A stretch of DNA of 64,000 nt from Streptomyces griseomycini (GTDB taxonomy: Bacteria; Actinomycetota; Actinomycetes; Streptomycetales; Streptomycetaceae): positions 62,001-126,000 of the forward strand of contig NZ_JACHJI010000004.1 in assembly GCF_014203535.1 (NCBI RefSeq), read 5' to 3'. Below are positions 54,576 through 62,927 of this stretch, in pieces (position 1 is the stretch's first letter; each line of letters opens with the position of its first letter). Both the position numbers and the translations under genes were made by a program. The notes beneath the pieces were generated by a model that saw only the letters and a program-made list of their open reading frames with translations, was not told where the DNA came from and did not search any database.

Positions 54576-55813
54576 TGGCCCAGCCCACCCAGCCCGCGTC
54601 CGCCGCGCAGCCCGCGCCCCCCTCGCACACCGCCGCCTGGGACCTCCACCCGCAGCCCCTCCCCCTGGACACCGCACCCCGGCCCGAGTACGGCACCGGT
54701 TCGCTCGCCGACCTGCTGCCCACGCTCGCCGCGGGGATGGGCGTCCCCGGGACGACCGCCGCGATCCCCGAGCTGACCCCCGCCGACCGGAACTGCGTGT
54801 TCCTGATCGACGGGCTGGGCTGGGAACAGCTGAAGGCGCACCCGGAGGAGGCCCCCTTCATGACGTCCCTGCTGGCCGCCTCGCGCGGCGGCACCGGACG
54901 TCCGCTCACCGCCGGCTACCCGGCGACGACCGCCACCTCCCTGGCCTCCGTCGGCACCGGCCTGCCGCCCGGCGCGCACGGCCTGCCCGGCTACACCGTG
55001 CGCAACCCGGACACCGGCGAGCTGATGAACCAGCTGCGCTGGCAGCCCTGGGCCCCGCCCGGCCCGTGGCAGCCCTACCCCACCGTCTTCCAGCTGGCCC
55101 ACCGGGCGGGCGTGCACGCCGCCCAGGTCACCTCCCCGGCCTTCGAGAACACCCCGCTGACCAAGGTCGCGCTCAGCGGAGGCACCTTCCTCGGGCGGCT
55201 GTCCGGCGAGGAGCGGATGGACGCCGCGGCCGAGCAGCTGGCCGCCGCCGACCGCGCCCTGGTCTACACGTACTACGCCGAGGTCGACGGCGCGGGGCAC
55301 CGCTTCGGCGTCGACTCCGACACCTGGCGCGGCCAGCTCATGTACGTCGACCGCCTGGTCCAGCGCCTGGCCGAACAGCTCCCGCCGCGCAGCGCGCTCT
55401 ACGTCACCGCCGACCACGGCATGGTCGACGTCCCGTTCGACGAGGAGCACCGCATCGACTTCGACGAGGACTGGGAGCTGAGCGCCGGGGTGGCCCTGCT
55501 CGGCGGCGAGGGGCGCGCCCGCCACGTCTACGCCGTGCCCGGCGCCGCGAACGACGTGCTGACCTGCTGGCGCGAGGTGCTCGGCGAGCAGTTCTGGGTG
55601 GCCTCGCGGGACGAGGCGATCGAGGCGGGCTGGTTCGGACCGGCGGTCGACGAGCGCGTGTACCGGCGGATCGGCGACGTGATCGCCGCCGCGCGGGACG
55701 ACGTCCTGCTGATCGCCTCCGAGCGGGAGCCGAACGAGTCGGCGATGGTCGGCAACCACGGTTCGATGACCCCCGCCGAACAACTGGTCCCGCTGCTCGA
55801 AGTACGCTCCTGA
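54575..55813 (+). CDS. Alkaline phosphatase superfamily / nucleotide pyrophosphatase-type enzyme
   Basis: A 412-residue protein from ATG 54575 (TGATG coupling). Metal and nucleophile motifs of the type I phosphodiesterase family are present: VFLIDGLGWEQL (Asp), GYPATTATSLASVGTGLPPGAHGLPGYTV (Thr nucleophile), YYAEVDGAGHRFG, VTADHGMVDVP and GNHGSMTPAEQL. It should hydrolyse phosphodiester or phosphate bonds with two Zn2+ ions. No signal peptide is seen. Substrate unknown. Confidence 0.9.
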   Translation: MAQPTQPASAAQPAPPSHTAAWDLHPQPLPLDTAPRPEYGTGSLADLLPTLAAGMGVPGTTAAIPELTPADRNCVFLIDGLGWEQLKAHPEEAPFMTSLLAASRGGTGRPLTAGYPATTATSLASVGTGLPPGAHGLPGYTVRNPDTGELMNQLRWQPWAPPGPWQPYPTVFQLAHRAGVHAAQVTSPAFENTPLTKVALSGGTFLGRLSGEERMDAAAEQLAAADRALVYTYYAEVDGAGHRFGVDSDTWRGQLMYVDRLVQRLAEQLPPRSALYVTADHGMVDVPFDEEHRIDFDEDWELSAGVALLGGEGRARHVYAVPGAANDVLTCWREVLGEQFWVASRDEAIEAGWFGPAVDERVYRRIGDVIAAARDDVLLIASEREPNESAMVGNHGSMTPAEQLVPLLEVRS

Positions 55814-55887
55814 GGCCTGTCCCGACCCACAGCCCCGACCCGCCGTCCCGTCCCCGACAACCCAGGCCGAAAGGTGCCCGACCCCCC

Positions 55888-56538
55888 ATGCCCGAGCTGG
55901 TGTTCTTCTCCGGAACGATGGACTGCGGGAAGTCGACACTGGCTCTCCAGATCGAGCACAACCGCTCGGCACGCGGCCTGGTGGGCATGATCTTCACCCG
56001 CAACGACCGGGCCGGCGAGGGCAAGCTCTCCTCCCGCCTCGGCCTGGTCACCGACGCGGTGGAGGTCGGGGACGGCACGGACCTGTACGCGTACCTCGTC
56101 GACCACCTCTCCCGGGGCCGGCGCGCGGACTACGTGATCGCGGACGAGGCGCAGTTCCTGGCGCCGGAGCAGATCGACCAGCTCGCGCGCGTGGTGGACG
56201 ACCTGGAGCTCGACGTCTACGCCTTCGGGATCACGACCGACTTCCGCTCCAAGCTCTTCCCCGGCTCCCAGCGGCTGGTGGAGCTGGCCGACCGGGTCGA
56301 GGTGCTCCAGGTCGAGGCCCTGTGCTGGTGCGGCGCCCGCGCCACGCACAACGCCCGCACGGTCGGCGGGGTCATGGTCGTCGAGGGCGCCCAGGTGGTC
56401 GTCGGCGACGTCACCGACTCCGCGGACGAGGTCGGCTACGAGGTCCTGTGCCGTCGTCACCACCGCCGCCGCATGACGGCGGCGACGGCCCGCGCGGCGG
56501 CACTGGCCCCGGACGTCCTGCCCGTGACCCAGGGCTGA
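55888..56538 (+). CDS. tdk: Thymidine kinase (type II)
   Basis: A 216-residue kinase from ATG 55888 (MPELVFFSGTMDCGKST). It has P-loop GTMDCGKST (9-17), the Walker B/active-site segment YVIADEAQFLAPEQID and FGITTDFRSKLFPGSQRL. A structural zinc site is formed by ALCWCGARATHNAR and LCRRHH. It phosphorylates salvaged thymidine to dTMP. The gene follows the phosphodiesterase-fold gene after 74 bp and may be cotranscribed. Confidence 0.96.
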   Translation: MPELVFFSGTMDCGKSTLALQIEHNRSARGLVGMIFTRNDRAGEGKLSSRLGLVTDAVEVGDGTDLYAYLVDHLSRGRRADYVIADEAQFLAPEQIDQLARVVDDLELDVYAFGITTDFRSKLFPGSQRLVELADRVEVLQVEALCWCGARATHNARTVGGVMVVEGAQVVVGDVTDSADEVGYEVLCRRHHRRRMTAATARAAALAPDVLPVTQG

Positions 56539-56680
56539 CCCTCCCTTCGACCCGCCGCAGCTCCGTCCGACGCCCCGCGGTACCGGCCCGGAGCCCGTGC
56601 CCGTCTGAGCGGCCGGGCGCCGGCCACGCCTCGAGACGCGGCCGGCACCCGGGAGCCGTCACGCGGCGCACTACGGCGCT

Positions 56681-57556
56681 TCAGCCGATGCGGGCCCCCG
56701 CGCCGCCGACCCGGATGCGCGGGTCGCCCGCGCGCAGCGTCACCGTGAGCTCGCCGGGGCGGCCCAGGTCCTCGCCCTGGTACAGGGTGAGGACGGCGTC
56801 CTCGGGGACCAGGCCGAGCTCACGGGCGTACGCGCCGAACGCGGCGGCCGCGGCGCCGGTCGCCGGGTCCTCGACGACGCCGCCGACGGGGAACGGGTCA
56901 CGGACGTGGAAGACGGTGGCCGACTCCCGCCACACCAACTGGACCGTGATCAGGTCCAGGCGGTGCATCAGGGCTTCGAGGCGTGCGAAGTCGTACGCGA
57001 GGTCCGCGAGGCGGGCGCGCGTCGCCGCCGCGAGAACCAGGTGGCGGGCGCCGGCGAACGCGATGCGGGGCGGGAAGGCCGGATCGAGGTCGGCGGCCGG
57101 CCAGTCGAGCGCGGCGAGCGCCTCCGCGAGGTCGGCACCGTCGATCCCCTCGACGTGCGGCTCGACGCTGGTGAGCGTGGCCCGGACCGTCCCGCCCTCC
57201 TCGGCCACCTCCACCGGCACGGTTCCGGCGCGCGTCGCGAACACCAGCTCCCCGGGGCCGATCCGCTCGGCGAGCGCGACGGCGGCCGCGACGGTGGCGT
57301 GCCCGCAGAACGGCACCTCGGCCTTGGGACTGAAGTAACGGATGCGGTACGCCCGCCCCTCCCGGCCGCCGAGGCCCTCCGGGGGCGCGGTCAGGAACGC
57401 GGACTCCGAGTATCCGAGCTCGGCGGCGACGGCCAGCATGGCGCCGTCGTCCAGACCGGTGGCGTCCAGCACGACGCCGGCGGGGTTCCCGCCGTCGGGG
57501 GTGGCGGAGAAGGCGGTGTAGCGCAGCACCTCGGGCCGCGGCGCGTTCGTCGTCAT
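56681..57556 (-). CDS. PhzF-family isomerase
   Basis: A 291-residue protein from ATG 57556, with AGGAG 3 nt upstream. PhzF/diaminopimelate-epimerase fold motifs are visible: YTAFSATPDGGNPAGVVLDA, GYSESAFLTAP with the catalytic-type Glu, RYFSPKAEVPFCGHATVAAAVALAER, and VEDPATGAAAAAFGAYARELG. No phenazine genes are present, so this is a general member of the family with unknown substrate. Confidence 0.92.
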   Translation of the reverse strand: MTTNAPRPEVLRYTAFSATPDGGNPAGVVLDATGLDDGAMLAVAAELGYSESAFLTAPPEGLGGREGRAYRIRYFSPKAEVPFCGHATVAAAVALAERIGPGELVFATRAGTVPVEVAEEGGTVRATLTSVEPHVEGIDGADLAEALAALDWPAADLDPAFPPRIAFAGARHLVLAAATRARLADLAYDFARLEALMHRLDLITVQLVWRESATVFHVRDPFPVGGVVEDPATGAAAAAFGAYARELGLVPEDAVLTLYQGEDLGRPGELTVTLRAGDPRIRVGGAGARIG

Positions 57557-58099
57557 GCTCCTGGCAACCCGAGGCGGGCCCCCGGCTATTCCTGGACGCG
57601 GGTGGGACGGAGACGGGCGTCCACGCCCCACGCGACGTGTGTCCGGACACCGGACCGGCCTGTCCACCGTGCAAGCAGCCCCCGCGCTGCTGGACGGGCA
57701 CACCGACGTGCGCGGACCGGTCGCTCTGCGGCGCCCGCGACGGACCCTCGCGCCGGAGACGGCCCACCGCCCCGGCGGCGCGCGAGCAGAACCGCTTGCC
57801 GAGGCCGGGAGGCACGCGAGCGACCGCGACCTCCGACTCGTCCTGCCCGGCCGGCTCGACGCCACCCGTGGGACCGGACGCACCCGACGCGGTGCCGGCT
57901 CCCGCACGAGGAGGGCCGGACCTGACGGGCGGCCAGGCCGGGGCCTCGTCGGCCGGCGGAGGCACGGCGTGCGGACGGAGGACCATGAGCGAGTCCTCCG
58001 GGCCGGGGGAGCGCAGCGGGCCCGGCGAGCCGACGGTGTCGAACCCGGGCGCCGGCGGACCGTCCCTGAACGTCACCCGGTCCGGGGGGAGTCCGCGCG
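57557..58099. other. Intergenic region, no supported gene
   Basis: A 543-bp gap between the PhzF and VOC genes, both on the minus strand. Frames here are Arg/Pro-rich. A short minus-strand ORF starting MVLRPHAVPPPADEAPAWPPVRSG (near 57986) has no recognisable domain. It may be decayed sequence or an upstream regulatory region for phzF. Confidence 0.4.
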
Positions 58100-58897
58100 T
58101 CAGCGCGGGCCCTGCAGCAGGCGGAACCGCGCCCCCTCCGGGTCCGCCACCGTGGCGACACGGCCGTGGGTCTCGTCGCGGGCCGGTTTGAGGACCTGGC
58201 CGCCCAGGTGCAGGACGTGGTCCACCGCGTCGTCCGCGTCGGTCACGGTGAAGTACGTCGTCCAGTGCGGTCCCCGGTCCCGCGGCACGGCGTTGCCCAC
58301 GCCGTGGACGCCGGCCACGGGGCGGCCGCCCAGACGGAGGGTGACGTAGTCGAAGTCGGCCGAGACCACCGGCTCCTCGTCGTAGCCGAACACCGTCTCG
58401 TAGAACTTGGCGACGGTCGCCGACTCGAACGTCGTCAGCTCGTGCCAGGCGGGGGCGCCGGGTACGCCGGTGACGGCGGCGCCGAGGCGCGCGGCCGCCT
58501 GCCAGACGCCGAAGACGGCACCCGACGGGTCGGAACCGATCGCCAGCCGCCCGGCGTGGGCGGCGTCCAGCGGGCCGACCCCGATCGTGCCGCCGCACGA
58601 CCGCACGGACTCGGCCGTCCGGTCGATGTCGGCCGAGGCGAAGTAGGGCGTCCACGCGACCGGCAGGTGACTGTCCGGCTGCAGCAGGCCGATGCCGGCC
58701 ACCTCGCGTCCGTCGAGCAGGGCGCGCACATAGGGGCCGAACGGCTGGGGACCGGGCCGGAACTCCCAGCCGAACAGCGCTCCGTAGAACTCCTCGGTCG
58801 CGTCCAGCGAGTGCACCATCAGGCTCACCCAGCAGGGTGTGCCGGGCGCGTGCGGCATCCCGCCGTTCGGGCGGGCGGACCCCCGTGCGTCGGTCAT
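58100..58897 (-). CDS. VOC/glyoxalase-fold protein with two domains
   Basis: A 265-residue protein from ATG 58897; a GTG at 58903 is possible. Two tandem vicinal-oxygen-chelate modules are visible: CWVSLMVHSLDATEEFYGALFGWEFRPGP with GLLQPDSHLPVAWTPYFASADIDRTAESVRSCGG, then AWHELTTFESATVAKFYETVFGYDEEP with HWTTYFTVTDADDAVDHVLHLGGQVLKPARD. Such two-domain proteins resemble CFP32-type stress or bleomycin-resistance-like proteins. The substrate is unknown. Confidence 0.88.
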   Translation of the reverse strand: MTDARGSARPNGGMPHAPGTPCWVSLMVHSLDATEEFYGALFGWEFRPGPQPFGPYVRALLDGREVAGIGLLQPDSHLPVAWTPYFASADIDRTAESVRSCGGTIGVGPLDAAHAGRLAIGSDPSGAVFGVWQAAARLGAAVTGVPGAPAWHELTTFESATVAKFYETVFGYDEEPVVSADFDYVTLRLGGRPVAGVHGVGNAVPRDRGPHWTTYFTVTDADDAVDHVLHLGGQVLKPARDETHGRVATVADPEGARFRLLQGPR

Positions 58898-59225
58898 CGT
58901 CACTCTCTTCTCGGCCGCCCTCGCGGCGGCCGTGCTCTTCTCGACTCCGGCGGGGCCGTGTCGCGTCCGCTCCGCGGACCGTCCCCGTGCCGGTCCGGAC
59001 ACCGGCCGTGGCCCGCGTGCCCTCGTGCGCGCGCCCGTGCGACGGCCCTGTTCCCGGAGGATGCCCGATGCGCGGGTCGTCGTCCCTCTCGGCGCGCTGG
59101 CCGACGGGAGTCGATCGGTTGTGCAGCGTGTGCCCGGTCCCGTACGCGTCGTGACCGGTGCCGTCCGGCCGAGCAGAGTAGCCGTACCCGGACGACTCGG
59201 CCACCCCGTGCGCGAGGATGGGGCC
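58898..59225. other. Divergent intergenic region before the rhodanese gene
   Basis: 328 bp with the VOC and rhodanese starts at its ends. GAGGAT 6 nt before ATG 59226 may be the -10 of a leaderless rhodanese transcript. No gene or riboswitch is visible. Confidence 0.4.
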
Positions 59226-60077
59226 ATGAACGCCACCATCTCCGCATCCGAGCTCGCGCGCGCACTGACGACCGGGAACCCTCCCGTCCTGCTCGACGTC
59301 CGCTGGCAGCTCAGCATGGCCAAGGCGGCCGGTGAGCCGCCGTTCGACGGGTGGGCCGCCTACGCGGCGGGGCACCTCCCCGGCGCCGTCTTCGTGGACC
59401 TGGACCGGGAGCTGGCGTCCGCGCCGGGTGCGCACGGACGCCATCCCCTGCCCGACCTGGCGGAGTTCGGCGCCGCGATGCGGCGGGCGGGCGTGTCGTC
59501 CCGGACTCCGGTGGTCGTGTACGACGGGGGCCTGGGCTGGGGGGCAGCCCGCGCGTGGTGGCTGCTGCGGTGGACGGGTCACCCGGACGTGCGGGTCCTC
59601 GACGGCGGGTTGCCGGCCTGGGAGGGGCCGTTGGAGACGTCGGAGCCGGCACCGGCCGAGGGCGACTTCACCCCGGTCCCGTCGGCGACCGGCCTGCTCG
59701 ACGCCGACGGCGCGGCGGCGCTGGCGCGCTCCGGGGTGCTGCTGGACGCACGCGCGGGGGAGCGGTACCGCGGTGAGGTGGAGCCGATCGACCGGGTCGG
59801 CGGGCACATCCCCGGCGCGGTCTCGGCGCCCACGACGGAGAACGTCGGCCCGGACGGCCGCTTCCTGCCCGCCGGGGAACTGCGGGCGCGCTTCGAGGAC
59901 CTGGGGGCGTCCGGGGACGCCCCGGTCGGCGTGTACTGCGGCTCCGGCGTCTCGGGGGCCCACGAGGTGCTGGCGCTGGCGGTCGCGGGCATCCCGGCGG
60001 CGCTGTACGTCGGTTCCTGGTCCGAGTGGTCGTCGGACCCGGAGCGGCCGGTCGCGGTGGGACCGGACCCGCAGTAG
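59226..60077 (+). CDS. Thiosulfate/3-mercaptopyruvate sulfurtransferase (rhodanese)
   Basis: A 283-residue two-domain rhodanese from ATG 59226. The N-terminal inactive domain has VLLDVRWQ and GHLPGAVFVDLDRELA. The C-terminal domain has VLLDARAGERYRGEVEPIDRVGGHIPGAVSAP and the active-site loop with C238 (VYCGSGVSGAHEVLAL). It moves sulfane sulfur from thiosulfate or mercaptopyruvate to acceptors such as cyanide or thiols. It converges on sepH across a hairpin. Confidence 0.93.
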   Translation: MNATISASELARALTTGNPPVLLDVRWQLSMAKAAGEPPFDGWAAYAAGHLPGAVFVDLDRELASAPGAHGRHPLPDLAEFGAAMRRAGVSSRTPVVVYDGGLGWGAARAWWLLRWTGHPDVRVLDGGLPAWEGPLETSEPAPAEGDFTPVPSATGLLDADGAAALARSGVLLDARAGERYRGEVEPIDRVGGHIPGAVSAPTTENVGPDGRFLPAGELRARFEDLGASGDAPVGVYCGSGVSGAHEVLALAVAGIPAALYVGSWSEWSSDPERPVAVGPDPQ

Positions 60078-60091
60078 CCGGACGACAGGAA

Positions 60092-60121
60092 GGGGGCGCT
60101 CACCGCACGGTGGGCGCCCCC
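60092..60121. terminator. Bidirectional terminator between rhodanese gene and sepH
   Basis: GGGGGCGCTCACC pairs with GGTGGGCGCCCCC (one G-T wobble), with a 4-nt loop. Confidence 0.85.
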
Positions 60122-60145
60122 GACTGCTTCTGCTGCCTGCTCCTG

Positions 60146-61192
60146 CTACTCCTGCTTCTTGCGCCGCGTCCCGAACACGATCTCGTCCCAGCTCGGCACC
60201 GCCGCGCGGCGGCCGGGCCGGACGCCGTCCGCCTCGGCCTGACGGTCGGTGGCACCGATGAGACGGTCCCGGTGACTGCCGACCGAACGGGGCATGAGCA
60301 CGTCCGCGTAGGCGGAGCCGGCCGAGGCCGCGGGAGCCGGCGGCTCCTCCGCCTCGGGCTCGGGATCGGGCTCCTCGGGGGCGGACTCGGGCGTCCGCTC
60401 GGGGACGACCAGATCGCCCCGGAAGCTCGGCACCGCCTCCAACAGGCTGGTCAGCGAGTCCCGTTCGCCCGAGGCCGTGGCCGTGGACTCCTCGGGGGGC
60501 TCGGACGCCTGCGCGGGCAGGGTCGGCCGCTCGCGGTCGCCGGAACGGTCCAGCGGGCGGTCGCGCGGCAGCCGCGCGATGCGCGGGACGAACGGGAAGC
60601 TGGGCTCGGGCGCGGCGAGGTCGTCGGACTCGCCGATCAGCGAGCGCGCCTCGTCGTCGACGGCCTGGACGAGCCGCCGGGGCGGGTCGTACGTCCAGCT
60701 CGCCGAGTGCGGTTCACCCGCCACCCGGTAGACCAGCAGCACCTCCCAGGTGCCGTCGTCGCGGCGCCAGGAGTCCCACTGGACGGTGTCCTTCTCCGCG
60801 CCGCGCAGCAGCAGCCGCTCCTGGACGGCCTCGCCGAGCGGGGGGCCGGAGTTCTCACCGGGCCGACGGACCGGGGTCTTGCGGGCGCGCTCGGCCATGA
60901 AGGCGCGCTCGGCGAGGACGGGGCCCTCGAAGCGGCGTACGCGGTCCACGGGGATGCCGGCCATCTGCGCGACCTCTTCCGCGGTCGCGCCGGCCCTTAT
61001 ACGCGCCTGGATGTCGCGGGGGCGGAGGTGGCTCTCCACCTCGATCTCGATCTGGCCGAGGCGGGGACGGTCGCCGCGCACGGCGGCGCGGAGCCGTTCG
61101 TCGATCGGAAGCGTGTACTCCGTGCTGTCCGCAGCCTTCAGCACCAGCCGTGTGCCGTCATTCGAGACGGCCACGACACGCAGTTCGGGCAT
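60146..61192 (-). CDS. sepH: SepH, septation protein that stimulates FtsZ assembly
   Basis: A 348-residue actinobacterial cell-division protein from ATG 61192 with GGGAGG upstream. The N-terminal DUF3071 domain (MPELRVVAVSNDGTRLVLKAADSTEYTLPIDERLRAAVRGD) includes a helix-turn-helix (RDIQARIRAGATAEEVAQMAGIPVDRVRRFEGPVLAERAFM). A long acidic Pro/Glu-rich linker leads to the short conserved C-terminal motif VPSWDEIVFGTRRKKQE. Known SepH proteins bind FtsZ directly through the helix-turn-helix and promote sporulation septa, which matches whiH elsewhere in the window. Confidence 0.95.
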   Translation of the reverse strand: MPELRVVAVSNDGTRLVLKAADSTEYTLPIDERLRAAVRGDRPRLGQIEIEVESHLRPRDIQARIRAGATAEEVAQMAGIPVDRVRRFEGPVLAERAFMAERARKTPVRRPGENSGPPLGEAVQERLLLRGAEKDTVQWDSWRRDDGTWEVLLVYRVAGEPHSASWTYDPPRRLVQAVDDEARSLIGESDDLAAPEPSFPFVPRIARLPRDRPLDRSGDRERPTLPAQASEPPEESTATASGERDSLTSLLEAVPSFRGDLVVPERTPESAPEEPDPEPEAEEPPAPAASAGSAYADVLMPRSVGSHRDRLIGATDRQAEADGVRPGRRAAVPSWDEIVFGTRRKKQE

Positions 61193-61607
61193 GGGGACCT
61201 CCCGGGTGGTGCCTGCCGACGTCACGTGCGTCGCTGCTTCCGCTAGTCGAGTGTGGCCTGCCCGGGTGCAGCCTGCCACAACCTTGCCGAGTTGCCCGGC
61301 GTGTCGGGCACGGGCCCTGGATCGCCGTTATGGCACGGTTACCTATTCGCAACGCTAAGTGACCAACTGCGTCACCCTGTGCAACTAGCCCCCCTCCCGG
61401 CGGTCCTCCGAGGACCCGGACACCCTGACGGGAGACCGGACCCAGGGCTCGCAACAGTACTCCATTCGGACCACGGTCGTGGATGGGCGCGCCGACCGAC
61501 TTCCGGCGAGAAGACGCGACCCGGCCGGAGTTACCCGGCTTCCCCGGTCTCGAACGTGGGGAACTTCACGCAACCACCGGAAACGGAACGAACACCTCGT
61601 GCCCGGG
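61193..61607. promoter_or_regulatory. sepH upstream region
   Basis: A 415-bp non-coding region. On the minus strand TTGGTC (61361-61366) and TAGGTA (61340-61345), 15 bp apart, form a weak promoter candidate for sepH. A 15-bp palindrome GGTCCTCCGAGGACC lies at 61402-61416, further upstream. The side next to the oxidase gene shows no gene. Confidence 0.35.
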
Positions 61608-62927
61608 CTACGCCCCCAGGACCCTCCGCAAGTAGTCGTTCCCGAACCGGCGTTCCGGATCCAGCCGGTCCCGGAGCGCCGTGAACTCGGCGAAGCGCGG
61701 ATACGCCCGGGAGAGGTAGTCGGCGTCCCGCGTGTGGATCTTCCCCCAATGGGGTCGCCCCTCGTGCGCGGTGAAGATGCGCTCGGCCGCGGTGAAGTAC
61801 CCCCGATAGGGGGTGCCCCTGAACATGTGGACGGCGATGTACGCGCTGTCGCGGCCGGACGCCGTGGACAGGGTGATGTCGTCGGCCGGGGCGGTGCGCA
61901 CCTCGACGGGGAAGCTGACCCGCAGGGGAGAGCGGTCGACCATCGCCTTCAGTTCGCGCAGCGTCTCCACCAGGGCCTCGCGCGGCACGGCGTACTCCAT
62001 CTCCACGAAGCGCACCCGGCGCGGAGACGTGAACACCTTGTAGGGGATGTCGGTGTAGGTCCGCGCGGACAGCGCCCTGCTGGAGATCCGCGCGATGGCC
62101 GGAACGGTCGCGGGCACCGCGCGGCCGACCCAGTTGGCCGCCTGGAAGACGCCGTTGGAGAGGAACTCGTCCTCGAACCATCCCCTGAGCCGCGGTACCG
62201 GCCGCTCCGGGCCCGCGCTGCGGTTGTTGCGCTTGGTGTTGGTGTTGCCGGTGTGCGGGAACCAGTAGAACTCGAAGTGCTCGTTCTCGGCGTGCAGTTG
62301 GTCGAACTCGGCGCAGACCCGGTCGAAGGGCATCGGCTCCTCGCGGGCCGTGAGCAGGAAGACCGGCTCCACCGCGAAGGTGATCGCGGTGACGACGCCG
62401 AGGGCGCCGAGGCCGATGCGGGCGGCGGCGAAGACCTCCGGGTTCTCCCGCTCGGAGCAGGTGAGCACCGAACCGTCGGCGGTGACCAGCTCCAGACCCC
62501 TGATCTGGGCGGCGACGGAGGCGGAGTCGCGGCCCGTTCCGTGGGTGCCGGTGCCGGTGGCCCCGGCGACCGTCTGCTCCATGATGTCGCCCATGTTGGT
62601 CAGCGACAGGCCCTCGCGCGCGAGGGCCACGTTGAGCCTCCTGAGCGGGGTGCCGGCCTCGACCGTGACGGTGCCGGCCGCCCGGTCGACGTCACGGATG
62701 CCGGTCAGCAGGTGAGGGCGTACCAACACGCCGTCGGTGGCGGCTATGGAGGTGAAGGAGTGCCCGGTGCCCACCGGCTTCACCGGCAGGCCGTCCTCGG
62801 CCGCCCGGCGCACGGCGGCGGCCAGTTCGTCGACCGAGGCGGGCGTGACCTCCCGCGCGGGACGGGCGGAGACGTTGCCCCCCCAGTTACGCCACGTGCC
62901 GTTCTTCGCGCTCGCTGTGCTGCCCAA
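61608..62927 (-). CDS. D-arabinono-1,4-lactone oxidase family FAD enzyme
   Basis: A 439-residue flavoprotein. The start is TTG 62927, supported by GGGGAGGG 6 nt upstream. The VAO/PCMH FAD domain (about 15-185) has PVKPVGTGHSFTSIAATDGVLV and QTVAGATGTGTHGTGRDSASVAAQIRGLELV. The C-terminal ALO domain ends with HWGKIHTRDADYLSRAYPRFAEFTALRDRLDPERRFGNDYL, where HWGK is the family hallmark. It oxidises sugar lactones or alditols using FAD; the exact substrate is unknown. It overlaps the upstream MFS gene by 41 bp. Confidence 0.92.
   Translation of the reverse strand: MGSTASAKNGTWRNWGGNVSARPAREVTPASVDELAAAVRRAAEDGLPVKPVGTGHSFTSIAATDGVLVRPHLLTGIRDVDRAAGTVTVEAGTPLRRLNVALAREGLSLTNMGDIMEQTVAGATGTGTHGTGRDSASVAAQIRGLELVTADGSVLTCSERENPEVFAAARIGLGALGVVTAITFAVEPVFLLTAREEPMPFDRVCAEFDQLHAENEHFEFYWFPHTGNTNTKRNNRSAGPERPVPRLRGWFEDEFLSNGVFQAANWVGRAVPATVPAIARISSRALSARTYTDIPYKVFTSPRRVRFVEMEYAVPREALVETLRELKAMVDRSPLRVSFPVEVRTAPADDITLSTASGRDSAYIAVHMFRGTPYRGYFTAAERIFTAHEGRPHWGKIHTRDADYLSRAYPRFAEFTALRDRLDPERRFGNDYLRRVLGA

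Noticed and set aside
54496..55887. Frame upstream of tdk
   Set aside because: It overlaps the coding DNA of the phosphodiesterase-fold gene in another frame; TdK similarity begins at ATG 55888.
57555..58161. Open frames in the PhzF-VOC gap
   Set aside because: Arg/Pro-rich composition, no domain and no ribosome site; reported as an empty intergenic region.
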